A stretch of 64,000 nt of DNA from Ignavibacteria bacterium (GCA_025612245.1 JAAXKQ010000003.1:62001-126000), one strand, 5' to 3'; counted from the first letter of the stretch, positions 53,392 through 62,994 are shown. The notes: a model not told the origin generated them from the letters alone. A program made the numbers and translations.

Positions 53392-54270
53392 ATGAAAATT
53401 TTAATCATCGGTTCAACCGGCGTGCTGGGAAGAAACGTTATACCGCGACTCATGGAAAAACAGATAGAAGTTAAAGCGCTCGTCCGTACCCGGCTCCAGA
53501 TGGATTATTATAATCACCTCGGAATTGAAGCCCTCGAAGGAGACATACTCAAAGCCGATTCCATAAGTATGGCTTCCGAAGGCTGCCAGGCGGCAATGCA
53601 CCTGGCAACCGTAATTCCAGGCGGAACGGGAACACTTGACTGGTCGATGAATGACCGGGTACGCAGGGAGGGAACACAAAACCTCATACGTGCCTGCAGG
53701 GAAAACGGACTTAAGGGGTATTTCCAGCAGAGCATTATATTTCTTTACGGTGATAACGGTGAAACCATTATAGATGAATCCTCCCCCTTAAAGCCACAGC
53801 ACTACATCCAGTCGGCTTCAGACATGGAGAGTATGGTCAGAGAAAGCGGTCTGGAATGGCGGATACTCAGGGGAGGATCTTTCTACGGACCCGGAACTGG
53901 ACGCGACGAGGATTTTCTTAACCGCGCAAGGGCCGGCAACTTAAAGATTCCGGGTGATGGAAATAACTACATATCCCTCATTAACGTCGCCGATATGGCC
54001 TCGGCATTTGTAACATCTGTTACGAAAACTAAAGCCGGAAGCATCTATAATATTGTGGACGATGAGCCAGTAAAAAGCAGGGATTTATTCTCCTATATTG
54101 CAGCCGTTGCAAACGCCCCTTTGCCGCAAAGAGAAGAAGGTCTCACGCTCCCTTCCTACCGGTGCAGCAACAAAAGCTTCAGGGATCAAACGGGCTGGAG
54201 ACCCGCCTTTGCAACCTATAGGAGCGGACTTGCACAGTACTTAAGACGTGCAAGCCTTCCGGAATGCTAG
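53392..54270 (+). CDS. NAD(P)-dependent epimerase/dehydratase
   Basis: A 292-aa extended SDR. The Rossmann motif is IIGSTGVLGRNVIP (GxxGxxG), and the substrate-side region QSIIFLYGDNGETIIDESSPLKP contains the YxxxK-like area in degenerate form (the Tyr-Lys pair is not clear). It resembles NAD-dependent epimerases acting on nucleotide sugars or NmrA-type sensors; the substrate is unknown. Confidence 0.8.
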   Translation: MKILIIGSTGVLGRNVIPRLMEKQIEVKALVRTRLQMDYYNHLGIEALEGDILKADSISMASEGCQAAMHLATVIPGGTGTLDWSMNDRVRREGTQNLIRACRENGLKGYFQQSIIFLYGDNGETIIDESSPLKPQHYIQSASDMESMVRESGLEWRILRGGSFYGPGTGRDEDFLNRARAGNLKIPGDGNNYISLINVADMASAFVTSVTKTKAGSIYNIVDDEPVKSRDLFSYIAAVANAPLPQREEGLTLPSYRCSNKSFRDQTGWRPAFATYRSGLAQYLRRASLPEC

Positions 54271-54385
54271 ATCTGAATGCAGCATTGAGATATTTTATTT
54301 TGAATCACAATCCGCCGGGATTCATTACGACATTGAATTTCGCCTCCTTATTGTTTAGTTTGACCTGTCATTTTTTAAGTGTGAA

Positions 54386-55579
54386 ATGGAATCAATCAAA
54401 GAAATTTATAAAATAGGCTTCGGGCCTTCGAGCAGCCATACGATGGGGCCCAGAAAGGCTGCTGAAATTTTTAAGCAGAAGAGTCCCGATGCGTTAAAAT
54501 ACCGTGCCATACTCTACGGAAGCCTTGCTGCAACAGGCAGGGGTCACATGACGGACAAGGCCATAGTGGAAAGTCTTTCCCCTTTTGAGACTGAGGTCCT
54601 CTGGAAACCCGATGAATTCCTGAAAAAACATCCGAATGCAATGAAACTGCAGGCGCTCGATATGAACTCCAACGTCATAAATGAATGGACCGTCTATAGC
54701 GTCGGAGGCGGAAAGATTGTTGACGATGAGCATGAAGAAGAGTTGCACCCGCTCTACGGCATGAGGACAATGGATGAGATATTGAAATGGACAAAGAGCA
54801 ATGGGGGCTCTCTCTGGGAATACGTAGAGGAAACCGAGGGCAGCGAAATTTACGCTCACCTTTCGGAGGTCTGGCAGGTAATGAATAATGCAATAGACCG
54901 CGGAATTGAAAATGAAGGCATTCTTCCGGGAGGCCTGAACCTAAGAAGAAAGGCATCCTCATATCACGTGAAGGCAAAGAATTATACCGGCTCATTAAAG
55001 GAAAAGACGCTCATTTTTTCTTATGCCCTTGCAGTAGCCGAGGAGAACGCAGCAGGAGGAAAAATTGCAACGGCACCGACGTGCGGCTCCTGCGGAGTTG
55101 TTCCGGCAGTCCTCAGGCGTCTCCAGGAAAGCTTTGATTTTTCTGAACAGAAAATTCTCAGGGCCCTGGCTACGGCAGGACTCGTAGGCAACATTGTAAA
55201 GGCAAATGCCTCCATTTCCGGGGCAAAGGTCGGATGCCAGGGAGAGATCGGGACCGCGTGCGCGATGGCTGCTGCAGCTGCAACACAACTCTTAGGCGGC
55301 ACACCGCACCAGGTTGAATATGCCGCCGAAATGGGAATTGAACACCACCTGGGACTTACCTGCGACCCTATATGCGGACTTGTGCAGGTGCCCTGCATTG
55401 AAAGGAATGCATTTGCCTCTGAAAGGGCCCTTAATACGGCCACATATGCACTGCTTTCAGACGGACGGCACATTGTTTCTTTCGACAAAATCGTCAAAAC
55501 GATGAACCAGACGGGGCACGACCTGCCCCACATATACAAGGAAACTTCCGAAGGAGGGCTGGCTCTTTTGTGGGAATAA
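54386..55579 (+). CDS. sdaA: L-serine ammonia-lyase (iron-sulfur)
   Basis: Converts L-serine to pyruvate and ammonia with a 4Fe-4S cluster. Single-chain form: the beta domain begins KIGFGPSSSHTMGPRKAAEIF, and the alpha domain contains TAPTCGSCGVVPAVL, GCQGEIGTACAMAAAAATQL and CDPICGLVQVPCIERNA with the cluster cysteines. The length of 397 aa is slightly short but complete. Catabolic role; no regulator is adjacent. Confidence 0.95.
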   Translation: MESIKEIYKIGFGPSSSHTMGPRKAAEIFKQKSPDALKYRAILYGSLAATGRGHMTDKAIVESLSPFETEVLWKPDEFLKKHPNAMKLQALDMNSNVINEWTVYSVGGGKIVDDEHEEELHPLYGMRTMDEILKWTKSNGGSLWEYVEETEGSEIYAHLSEVWQVMNNAIDRGIENEGILPGGLNLRRKASSYHVKAKNYTGSLKEKTLIFSYALAVAEENAAGGKIATAPTCGSCGVVPAVLRRLQESFDFSEQKILRALATAGLVGNIVKANASISGAKVGCQGEIGTACAMAAAAATQLLGGTPHQVEYAAEMGIEHHLGLTCDPICGLVQVPCIERNAFASERALNTATYALLSDGRHIVSFDKIVKTMNQTGHDLPHIYKETSEGGLALLWE

Positions 55580-55603
55580 ACAGAAGGTTATCTTAAGATA
55601 AAA

Positions 55604-55641
55604 AAAACAGCTCCTGTAGGGATCCCTTCAGGAGCTGTTTT
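55604..55641. terminator. Bidirectional terminator between sdaA and Mn-catalase
   Basis: AAAACAGCTCCTG (55604-55616) and CAGGAGCTGTTTT (55629-55641) form a 13-bp perfect stem, with T-runs on both strands. The genes on either side are convergent. Confidence 0.9.
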
Positions 55642-55663
55642 TATTTACGCTGTTTGTTTATTG

Positions 55664-56605
55664 TTACTTGCCGTACCTTGACCACTGCTGCTCACCTTCG
55701 GGCGCGGAGTTCTTCACCATTTTGCTCCTTTCCTCGGAAAGCTTCTTTTCGAGTTTTTTCATCTCTTCAGGTGAATGCTTCGTTCCCTGCGGCTTCAGGT
55801 TAACAAGCCCGTTTGTCTCGCGAACCTGCTTAATGGGGTCGGCAATATAATTCCATTCCTCTCCCTGGTTCCACGGGCCCTGCCCCTGGTTCCATGGCCC
55901 GCGCATATCTTCCCCGTCGGACATGTTGAATGCCGCGTGAGTATACCTTACGTCACCCTGAAGTTGTCCCGGAGGGAAGTTTGCTTCTATGCTGTTCAAA
56001 GCCGCGGTAAACTGCTGGAAGTGAGCAATTTCGCGCGTCATTAGGAATCTGAGGCTTTCCTGCACCATCGTGTCGTCGGTAAATTTAAGAAGGTATTCAT
56101 AGACTATCTTTGCCCTAGATTCAGCAGCAATATTACTGCGGAGGTCCACCGTAGGATCCCCGTTTGCGTTCACGTACGTCCCCATCCAAGGAACTCCCGA
56201 AGCGTTTGTAACTGCCGGTCCCCCGCCCGTTTGAACGAGGAACTGCGGATTCTGAAGAGCTGCGTGTATCATATCCTCTTTTGCCCCGCCGCTCATCTGC
56301 GCCATCTGGGCTACCGGGTTCACATCCACCGCATTTTTCAATTCCCCTTTAATTCCGTCTGTAAGCATTGTTATTGTAGCCCCCACAATTTCCAGATGGC
56401 TGAATTCCTCGGTTGCAATATCCATTAGCAGGTCATAGAGCTCTGGGTGCGGCTTCCTGGCCGCAAACGACTGTACGAAGTACTGCATGGCAGCTTTCAG
56501 CTCCCCGTTGCCTCCCCCGAACTGCTCAAGCAATAAAGCCGCAAAACGCGGATCGGGTTTCGAAACCCTTGCATTAAACTGAAGTTCCTTCACGTGATGG
56601 AACAT
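55664..56605 (-). CDS. Manganese catalase
   Basis: A non-haem dimanganese catalase. Metal ligands are visible: Glu/His in IATEEFSHLEIVG, Glu in AAESRAKIVYEYLL and Glu/His in LMTREIAHFQQF. The N-terminus MFHHVKELQFNARVSKPDPRF is the family start. The tail after about residue 240 holds two GPWNQG repeats and is hydrophilic. GAGGAGG is 5 nt before the ATG. It follows the PRC-barrel and membrane genes. Confidence 0.93.
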   Translation of the reverse strand: MFHHVKELQFNARVSKPDPRFAALLLEQFGGGNGELKAAMQYFVQSFAARKPHPELYDLLMDIATEEFSHLEIVGATITMLTDGIKGELKNAVDVNPVAQMAQMSGGAKEDMIHAALQNPQFLVQTGGGPAVTNASGVPWMGTYVNANGDPTVDLRSNIAAESRAKIVYEYLLKFTDDTMVQESLRFLMTREIAHFQQFTAALNSIEANFPPGQLQGDVRYTHAAFNMSDGEDMRGPWNQGQGPWNQGEEWNYIADPIKQVRETNGLVNLKPQGTKHSPEEMKKLEKKLSEERSKMVKNSAPEGEQQWSRYGK

Positions 56606-56946
56606 ATATTCCTCCTCATTTTATTCCTCTCAATTGATCGTAAGCTGTGTATCCCCTTTAATAAAAAGATGATACAGCTTTCAAGTAATGGATTCTTTTT
56701 TAGATTTTCAACGGGGGCAAAAATTTTTGTTACCTGAAGAACATATGCTCCAAGGCTTGTAAATTAATTATATAAAAATCAGTGGAAGTTTTTCCTGTGG
56801 GTATAAAGTTTATAAGGATTTCAGGCTGGCAGAATAAGGCTTTAAGCCGGAAGTTCCGGGAAGTAAAAATTTCTTCAGCTTATATTGCTTAAAATAAAAA
56901 CACTTCCCGGGACTTTTTGAGAAGTGAACACTGCGGCGGCATTTTT
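56606..56946. other. Intergenic region between PRC-barrel and Mn-catalase genes
   Basis: CACTTC (56901-56906) and GAAGTG (56921-56926) form a hairpin followed on the minus strand by TTTTTATTTT: the terminator of the PRC gene. Its arm also matches an upstream copy: TTCCGGGAAGT (56855-56865) is nearly the reverse complement of ACTTCCCGGGA (56902-56912). The Mn-catalase promoter must lie to the left. Confidence 0.65.
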
Positions 56947-57453
56947 CTACAGGCCTGCCCTTCTGCGGCGGTCGCCATAGAACATGTCCTCGTCAAAGTG
57001 CTGGTGGCTGTAGAAGTCACCCGTATCGTCTGAGGTATAAATTATATCCGGGTCCATTATCTTGCGTATTGAGTTTTCATATATTCTTGAAACCATTCCG
57101 CCGTCATAAAGAGGATATTCCCTGAGATTATTCAGGCGCATCCTGGGGACGGTAACCCTGTCGTCTTTTTCATCCACTACGGCCAGACCTATGGGAATCA
57201 GCAAATGCCTGCTGTTAAGCTCGTCGTCCTTGTTTTTAAGCGTAATTATTATGTCTAAGTATCTTACTTTCAGCGCTGCCGGATCCACAATAAGGTCGTC
57301 CACTTCAGCAAACTTCTCGCCGTCTGCTCCATATACATCCCAGCCGCGAACGTCCGGATTATCCTTTGCCACCTCAAAGAAATCCAGCTCGCTTAGTTTG
57401 TATAGAAGCCTTTTTTCCTCCCTGCCTTCTCCGGGATTTATGTCCATAGCCAT
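56947..57453 (-). CDS. PRC-barrel domain protein
   Basis: About 168 aa. A PRC-barrel (VRGWDVYGADGEKFAEVDDL, AALKVRYLDIIITLKNKDD, HLLIPIGLAVVDEKDDRVTV) as in reaction-centre H subunits and stress-related proteins. The C-terminus is acidic, then basic (DRRRRAGL). MMAM at the start: AAGGAG is 2 nt from the first ATG (57456) and 5 nt from the second (57453), which is preferred. It lies between a membrane protein and Mn-catalase; an envelope stress role is inference. Confidence 0.85.
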   Translation of the reverse strand: MAMDINPGEGREEKRLLYKLSELDFFEVAKDNPDVRGWDVYGADGEKFAEVDDLIVDPAALKVRYLDIIITLKNKDDELNSRHLLIPIGLAVVDEKDDRVTVPRMRLNNLREYPLYDGGMVSRIYENSIRKIMDPDIIYTSDDTGDFYSHQHFDEDMFYGDRRRRAGL

Positions 57454-57484
57454 CATGTCTCCTTTTAGTTTAACTGAATAAAAA

Positions 57485-58108
57485 TCACCTGCCTGCCTCT
57501 TCGGGCCTAGATTTTTTTACCATCCCCTGAAGCAGTGCCGCCGACTGCTGGAAGAACTGCTTTACTTTGGGTCCCTGGTTTCTGACCTCCTGCCTTGGGT
57601 CAATTGCCCCGGCGCTCTTCATTACAATTTCCGCCTGGCCTTTCAGCTTGGGGTACTTTTTAGCCTGAATTGAATTCATAAGGTTTGCCGCAGTCATAAA
57701 GGCATTTTTTATTCTGCCTGACTTTTCCACCGGACTCCAGTTGTTCTGTATGCTGTCCGAAAGCTGCTGCAGCCTGGTGCTCTGTTGAATTATGTTGTTG
57801 TCGTTTGCGGCGTCCCTGGTAGCCGTTGCACCAAGCGCGGCAGAAAGAAGGTGAAGTCCGTAGCTGGTATACTGAGGCGATTGCTCGTTATCCATTCTTG
57901 TCCGGGAAGTATCGTTTAAGAAACCTGCAAATTCATTTACGCTTCCGGCAACTTTGCTCGTATCCACAGTTACCGTGCTGGTCTGCACCGGATTACTCGG
58001 CGCTGTAAGACTCCTGATAATCAGAAATATAATTGCCACGGCTGCCAGTGCGTACAAGATGTAAGAAATTGACGAAGGCTTTTTAGGTTGGATTTTTATA
58101 TCTGCCAT
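57485..58108 (-). CDS. Single-pass membrane protein of unknown function
   Basis: A 207-aa protein with one TM helix near residues 14-31 (SYILYALAAVAIIFLIIR) and a periplasmic helical domain. No signal-peptidase site or known motif. AAGGAGG precedes the ATG. It is 29 nt before the PRC gene, in the same operon. Confidence 0.7.
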   Translation of the reverse strand: MADIKIQPKKPSSISYILYALAAVAIIFLIIRSLTAPSNPVQTSTVTVDTSKVAGSVNEFAGFLNDTSRTRMDNEQSPQYTSYGLHLLSAALGATATRDAANDNNIIQQSTRLQQLSDSIQNNWSPVEKSGRIKNAFMTAANLMNSIQAKKYPKLKGQAEIVMKSAGAIDPRQEVRNQGPKVKQFFQQSAALLQGMVKKSRPEEAGR

Positions 58109-58339
58109 TACTCCCTCCTTAATTATAAAATTGACCTTCCGCCTTAATAAAAGCGGAAAATCATCCGATCTTTTTCGGTATTTCTCACCCTTATTACTAA
58201 TATATTATTTTCTTTTTATCTTACAATGGATTAAATATCCCGGGCAAAGCATCCCGGAAGAATATTTTACACTCCGGCTATGCAATTTCAAATAAAAGAC
58301 ATATTTTTGGACTACAAGTTAAATTAACCGGATTTTGCA

Positions 58340-60589
58340 ATGCATAAGCTTTCACTGTGTTCGGTTATTCTGCTCTCGGGTTTATTTTTCTTTGTCTTAC
58401 AGGACGCTGAAACTGCTGCCGGCCCCGCATACGGCGGCAAGCTGCGCGGTATTGTTACCGACTCGACCAATGGTGAGGCAATCCCGTATGCAAATATTTA
58501 CATTAAAAATCTCCGTCTGGGCTCTCCTACAGACAACAAAGGCTACTATTTCATTCCGTCCATTCCTGCCGGAAAAGTCAGAATTGCTGTTTCATGCATT
58601 GGCTACATGACAAAAGAGCTAATTGCTGAGGTTAAGGAAGGGGAAATCCTGCAGCTCGATGTTCAGCTAAGCCCGGGAAGCATAAAGCTGGAGGAAGTTT
58701 CCGTCATCGGGAACAAATCCGTCCGCGAAAATGAGATCGACCTGGGTCTGCAGAAAATCAGCATTGACGAGATACAGATGATGCCTACGGGCGTTGAAGC
58801 CGATATCTTCAAGGTGCTGCAGTCATCTCCCGGTGTAAGCTCAACCGGGGACGTAACTTCCAGGTATTTCGTTCGCGGAGGAAACAGCAACCAGAACCTG
58901 GTGCTCTTAAACGGGGTTACGGTTTACTACCCGTTTCATGCACTGGGAATTTATAGTACAATAGACCCCGAAATGATCTCGGGCATGGAATTTTATAAAG
59001 GAGGCTTCGGACCTGAATTCGGAGGAAGGCTTTCTTCGGTACTGAATGTGCTTACAAGAGACGGCAACAAGAACAGTTTCCATGCTTCTGCAACTGCAGG
59101 CCTCCTTTCAGGCAAGGCTTCCCTTGAAGGTCCGATTCCTGGCGGATCATTCCTTGTAACCGGAAGGAAAAGCTATTACGCAAAGACATTGAAAAAGTAC
59201 CTGAATGACCGGGAAGCACCATTCGACTTTTATGACATGTCATATAAGGTAAACTACGCAAATCCAGCACTCCTTTACAACGGCAAGTTTACAGCGCACG
59301 GATTTTCTTCGCAGGACATGGTAAAAAATGACGACCCGTTCAAGGAAGATTACAGCATAAAGAATAATTTATTCGGTCTGAACTGGTACCAGATATGGGC
59401 CAGCCCCCTCTTCTCCGAAATTACGCTTTCTTCGAGCAATTTTGCGGCTGAAGTGCTCCCGAACCTCAGCCAGGCAAAACGAAGGAACAATTTCGTACAC
59501 GACATTACGAGCCTGTGGAACTTCACATATATTTACGACTCCCGCGACGAGCTTAATTTCGGAGCAGAACATAAATTTGTTTCCACCGGACTGAATTTGG
59601 AGAACCTCTACGGCAAAAATATCTCCTTCGACCAGTCGGGCTACAGTCTTGCCGGATATGTCAACTACAAATTTTACAGGTACGAAAAAATCGGCTTTAA
59701 CCTCGGAATGCGCATCAACTTCGCCTCGCTTTCCGAACTCAGGCCTTTTCTGCTTGAGCCGCGCATAAACCTCACCTACAAGCCATGGCCGACGCTTTCA
59801 CTGAAGGCCGGCATAGGCCGGTACTCGCAGGAGCTGATAACAGTTTCGAACGAGAATGACCTCATTTCGATCTTTGAACCCTGGACTATTATACAGCCTA
59901 CAATTGCGGCCAGCGAAGCAACGCAGTTTACGCTGGGCTTAAGCTACTTTCTGACCGAAAATTTTAACGTGGACCTGGAAGGATACTATAAATACCTGAC
60001 CAACCTCTCGGAGCCAAATTACAACAAGTTCCTTGTAAACGATCCCGACTATATTAACGTAAGCGGAGAAGCCTACGGAATTGAAAGCCTCATAAAGCTG
60101 CAGACCTCGGGAATGTACCTTAAGACTGGGTACTCCCTGGCCTGGGCTTTTAAGATAGACAGCAAGCAGATGCGTTACATACCCAAATACGACCTCAGGC
60201 ACTCGCTGAACATTCTTGCCGGGTACAGCCTTGGACGTGGCTTTGAGGCAAATGCAACTTGGTTTTTGAATTCCGGTCTGCCGTTTTCTCCGGTTACAGG
60301 TTTTTATGACAGGCTTGATATCAATAACGTTTGGTCTTTCCAGGATCTGCAGAACTTTCAGGCCTCCACAATGTGGGACAGAAGGAACCCGCAGCGATTG
60401 ACAGTATATCACAGGCTGGATGTTGGAATCTCGAAGAAATTCGAATTCTCATTTGCAAGCATAATGCTGGACGCAAGTATTATGAATGTATATAACAGGA
60501 AGAACATATTTTATTTCGACAAAAATACGGGAAAACAGGTCAATATGCTGCCCTTTATGCCTTCAATATCTGTAAAGGTGGAACTATGA
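58340..60589 (+). CDS. TonB-dependent receptor with carboxypeptidase-like domain
   Basis: A 749-aa outer-membrane transporter. After the signal peptide comes a CarboxypepD_reg-like beta sandwich (LRGIVTDSTNGEAIPYANIYI), a plug (LLNGVTVYYPFHALGIYS, FGPEFGGRLSSVLNVLT) and a 22-strand-type barrel. The usual SusC signature is absent. The substrate is unknown. The next gene overlaps the stop by 4 nt, and the pair forms a common Bacteroidota unit. Confidence 0.9.
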   Translation: MHKLSLCSVILLSGLFFFVLQDAETAAGPAYGGKLRGIVTDSTNGEAIPYANIYIKNLRLGSPTDNKGYYFIPSIPAGKVRIAVSCIGYMTKELIAEVKEGEILQLDVQLSPGSIKLEEVSVIGNKSVRENEIDLGLQKISIDEIQMMPTGVEADIFKVLQSSPGVSSTGDVTSRYFVRGGNSNQNLVLLNGVTVYYPFHALGIYSTIDPEMISGMEFYKGGFGPEFGGRLSSVLNVLTRDGNKNSFHASATAGLLSGKASLEGPIPGGSFLVTGRKSYYAKTLKKYLNDREAPFDFYDMSYKVNYANPALLYNGKFTAHGFSSQDMVKNDDPFKEDYSIKNNLFGLNWYQIWASPLFSEITLSSSNFAAEVLPNLSQAKRRNNFVHDITSLWNFTYIYDSRDELNFGAEHKFVSTGLNLENLYGKNISFDQSGYSLAGYVNYKFYRYEKIGFNLGMRINFASLSELRPFLLEPRINLTYKPWPTLSLKAGIGRYSQELITVSNENDLISIFEPWTIIQPTIAASEATQFTLGLSYFLTENFNVDLEGYYKYLTNLSEPNYNKFLVNDPDYINVSGEAYGIESLIKLQTSGMYLKTGYSLAWAFKIDSKQMRYIPKYDLRHSLNILAGYSLGRGFEANATWFLNSGLPFSPVTGFYDRLDINNVWSFQDLQNFQASTMWDRRNPQRLTVYHRLDVGISKKFEFSFASIMLDASIMNVYNRKNIFYFDKNTGKQVNMLPFMPSISVKVEL

Positions 60590-61569
60590 AAAAATTAACG
60601 TTCCTGGTGCTGACAGCAATCATGGCTTTTCTTATTGCCTCGTGCGAGGAAACGGTTAGCCCTAAAGCCGAATTCAGGGAACAATACATACTGACCTGTA
60701 TTGTTGATGTTTCTTCAGACTCCGTCATTGCCATTTTAAGTAAAACATACGACGTCGACGGCCTCAAACCCGAGGCAAACAGAGTGGATCCGGCCGTAAC
60801 GAGTGCTGAAATCACAATTTCAGAGGGACCGGCCAGCTTTAAGTTTTCTGAGGGAGAAAGGCAAAGGACGGATACAAGCCGCTACACCAACCGTCAGCAG
60901 TATTACTGTGCAAAGGGGGTCAGATTTGTGGGGAACAAGGATCTGAAGATTGTTGCAAAACTCCCAAACGGAAAAGTCCTCTCTTCGGTAACCACCCCGC
61001 CACCGACTCCCGAAATCGAGTTCTCTTACAAATTCCCGAACGACATGGTGGATCCTACGGTTAACTGGTTCATTGCCGGAGATTATTATTCAGCCAGCTG
61101 GTACCCCGTAAACAAGAACCATTTTACGTTTCCGAGGCTTTCAATACCCTATATAAAGGATACAAAAAGCGGGAGGACCAGCGAACAAAAGGAAATTCCT
61201 CTTTATTACGTAAAACAGGAGGGTAAACTTGTTCCTTACTATCCGGGACCTAACCAGACTGGCTACTGCTCATTTGAATACAATGCCATGAGGACTACAT
61301 TTAAGAATATTTCTGAAGGCTCTACCGAGCCTACGGGCTATATTCTGAGATATATTGACTTCGAACTTCTTGAGTTTGATGCTCCTCTTTCCACATACTA
61401 TTCAAGTACAAAAGGTGTAATGGATAATTTTTCCATACGCGCTGAGGAAATGGTTTATTCGAATATTTCAGGCGGACTGGGCATTTTCGGTTCATGCAGG
61501 AAAACCACCGTTAGAAAAAGGCTGAACCCATACTATATTACATCTCTGGGGTATAAAACCGTAGAATAA
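60586..61569 (+). CDS. DUF4249-like lipoprotein partner of the TonB receptor
   Basis: A 327-aa lipoprotein with lipobox LIASC at residues 17-21. The N-terminal half resembles DUF4249 (LTCIVDVSSDSVIAILSKTY, SAEITISEGPASFKF). Overlap with the receptor stop (ATGA) makes translation coupled. Its role is probably substrate capture at the cell surface; the ligand is unknown. Confidence 0.7.
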   Translation: MKKLTFLVLTAIMAFLIASCEETVSPKAEFREQYILTCIVDVSSDSVIAILSKTYDVDGLKPEANRVDPAVTSAEITISEGPASFKFSEGERQRTDTSRYTNRQQYYCAKGVRFVGNKDLKIVAKLPNGKVLSSVTTPPPTPEIEFSYKFPNDMVDPTVNWFIAGDYYSASWYPVNKNHFTFPRLSIPYIKDTKSGRTSEQKEIPLYYVKQEGKLVPYYPGPNQTGYCSFEYNAMRTTFKNISEGSTEPTGYILRYIDFELLEFDAPLSTYYSSTKGVMDNFSIRAEEMVYSNISGGLGIFGSCRKTTVRKRLNPYYITSLGYKTVE

Positions 61570-61607
61570 AGAAGTATCCCCAAACGATAGCTGGAAAAGG
61601 AGGGAGA

Positions 61608-61652
61608 ATTCCTGGACGGGCCATGCATGAAAAAAGCAGTCCGCCCGGGAAT
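61608..61652. terminator. Hairpin between convergent lipoprotein and HD genes
   Basis: ATTCC and CGGGC (61608-61621) pair with GCCCG and GGAAT (61643-61652), with a TGGA bulge on one side. No strong T-run, so termination is a moderate call. Confidence 0.45.
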
Positions 61653-61670
61653 ATCATATTAAAGGATTCT

Positions 61671-62225
61671 TTACAAGCCAAGCTCTTCTTTATTGGCCTT
61701 CATTGCCTCAATGCAGAACCGGATGTGTTCATCAATAGGGACACCGAGCTCTTCGGCGCCTTCCAGGATGTCTTCCCTTCTTACGGCGCGTGCAAAAGCC
61801 TTATCTTTCATCTTCTTTTTGACAGATTTTACTTCCACCTCATCAACCGATCTGCTGGGCCTGACGTAAGTTACTGCCGTAATAAAACCCGCCAGCTCAT
61901 CGCATGCAAAAAGGGTTTTTTCAAGCAGGGTTTCGCGTGCAATATTTGTGGAGCTTGCGTGCGACATAATTGCCCTCCTGAAAGCCTCATCAAATCCCTT
62001 TTCTTTCAGGATTTCATTTCCACGGAACGGATGGTCCTCAAGCGAGGGGTACATCTCATAATCAAAATCATGAAGCAGGGCCACATTGCCCCAGTATTCA
62101 ATATCTTCGCCAAATTTCTTTGCATATGCCCTTACACAGGTTTCAACTGCATAGGCATGCTTCAATAAACTTTCACCTTTAGTATGTTCCTTTAAGATAG
62201 CCAGGCATTCTTCCCTTGTAGCCAT
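61671..62225 (-). CDS. HD-domain hydrolase
   Basis: A 184-aa metal-dependent phosphohydrolase. The HD metal site is KHAYAVETCVRAYAKKFG and ALLHDFDYEMYP, with the third His in MSHAS. The C-terminal helix is typical of HDIG proteins of Bacteroidota. AAGGAGAAAAA precedes the ATG. The substrate is unknown, perhaps a nucleotide. Confidence 0.85.
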   Translation of the reverse strand: MATREECLAILKEHTKGESLLKHAYAVETCVRAYAKKFGEDIEYWGNVALLHDFDYEMYPSLEDHPFRGNEILKEKGFDEAFRRAIMSHASSTNIARETLLEKTLFACDELAGFITAVTYVRPSRSVDEVEVKSVKKKMKDKAFARAVRREDILEGAEELGVPIDEHIRFCIEAMKANKEELGL

Positions 62226-62355
62226 TTTTTCTCCTTACTTAATAGATCAATACAAAATTAAAATTTTCCTCGGAGGCCTTCCGCTTTCACTCGGGCTAAC
62301 CGTTTTTAAGTTTCTTCAGGAATTAAAACCTCACCCTGGAGAAAAAGCTAAAGCC

Positions 62356-62994
62356 TCAGGGATTAAAACTCGGGCACACTCCACCAAGCACGCATTCCTG
62401 GCATTTGGGACGGCGTGCAACACAGGTTTTGCGTCCGTGACTTATAAGGTAATGCGACGAGTTGATCCACTCCTCTTTTGGCAGCAGTTCCTTCAGGCGC
62501 ATTTCAATTTTTACTGGGTCGTCAGACTCTATAAACCCCAGGAGGTTTGCCAGCCTTTTAACGTGTGTATCCACGGCAATTGCCGGTATCCCAAAGGCAT
62601 TGGCAGCAACAACCGATGCGGTTTTCCTTCCCACACCCGGCAGCTCGGTAAGCGCGTCAAAGTCGCGCGGAACCTCGCCTCCGTACTTTTCCACCAGAAC
62701 TTTTGAGCAGTTCTTTATGCTTTTTGCCTTATTACGGTAAAAACCGGTTGAAAAAATGTCCTTTTCCAGCTCCTCAACCGGCACATTAAGGAAGTCTCCA
62801 GGAGATTTATACTTTTTGAAAAGGTCTTTTGTTACAATATTCACCCTGGCGTCGGTGCACTGCGCAGAAAGAATTGTCGCAATTATGAGCTCAAAAGGGT
62901 TCGTAAAGTCGAGCGCCGATTTTACGGTCGGATATTCTTCCTTCAGGATATCGAACACCTTCCTGGCGTGCTGTTTTTCTTTATCTGTCGGCAT
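62356..62994 (-). CDS. nth: Endonuclease III (DNA glycosylase/AP lyase)
   Basis: Base-excision repair of oxidised pyrimidines. The 212-aa protein has the helix-hairpin-helix LPGVGRKTASVVAANAFG (catalytic Lys) and Asp in VDTHV, with the 4Fe-4S motif CVARRPKCQECVLGGVC at the C-terminus. It begins 14 bases inside the ferredoxin gene's 3' end, so translation is coupled. Confidence 0.96.
   Translation of the reverse strand: MPTDKEKQHARKVFDILKEEYPTVKSALDFTNPFELIIATILSAQCTDARVNIVTKDLFKKYKSPGDFLNVPVEELEKDIFSTGFYRNKAKSIKNCSKVLVEKYGGEVPRDFDALTELPGVGRKTASVVAANAFGIPAIAVDTHVKRLANLLGFIESDDPVKIEMRLKELLPKEEWINSSHYLISHGRKTCVARRPKCQECVLGGVCPSFNP

Noticed and set aside
61623-62168. 181-aa plus-strand frame opposite the HD-domain gene
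   Set aside because: The minus-strand frame has clear HD motifs and a ribosome-binding site; the plus frame is its shadow.
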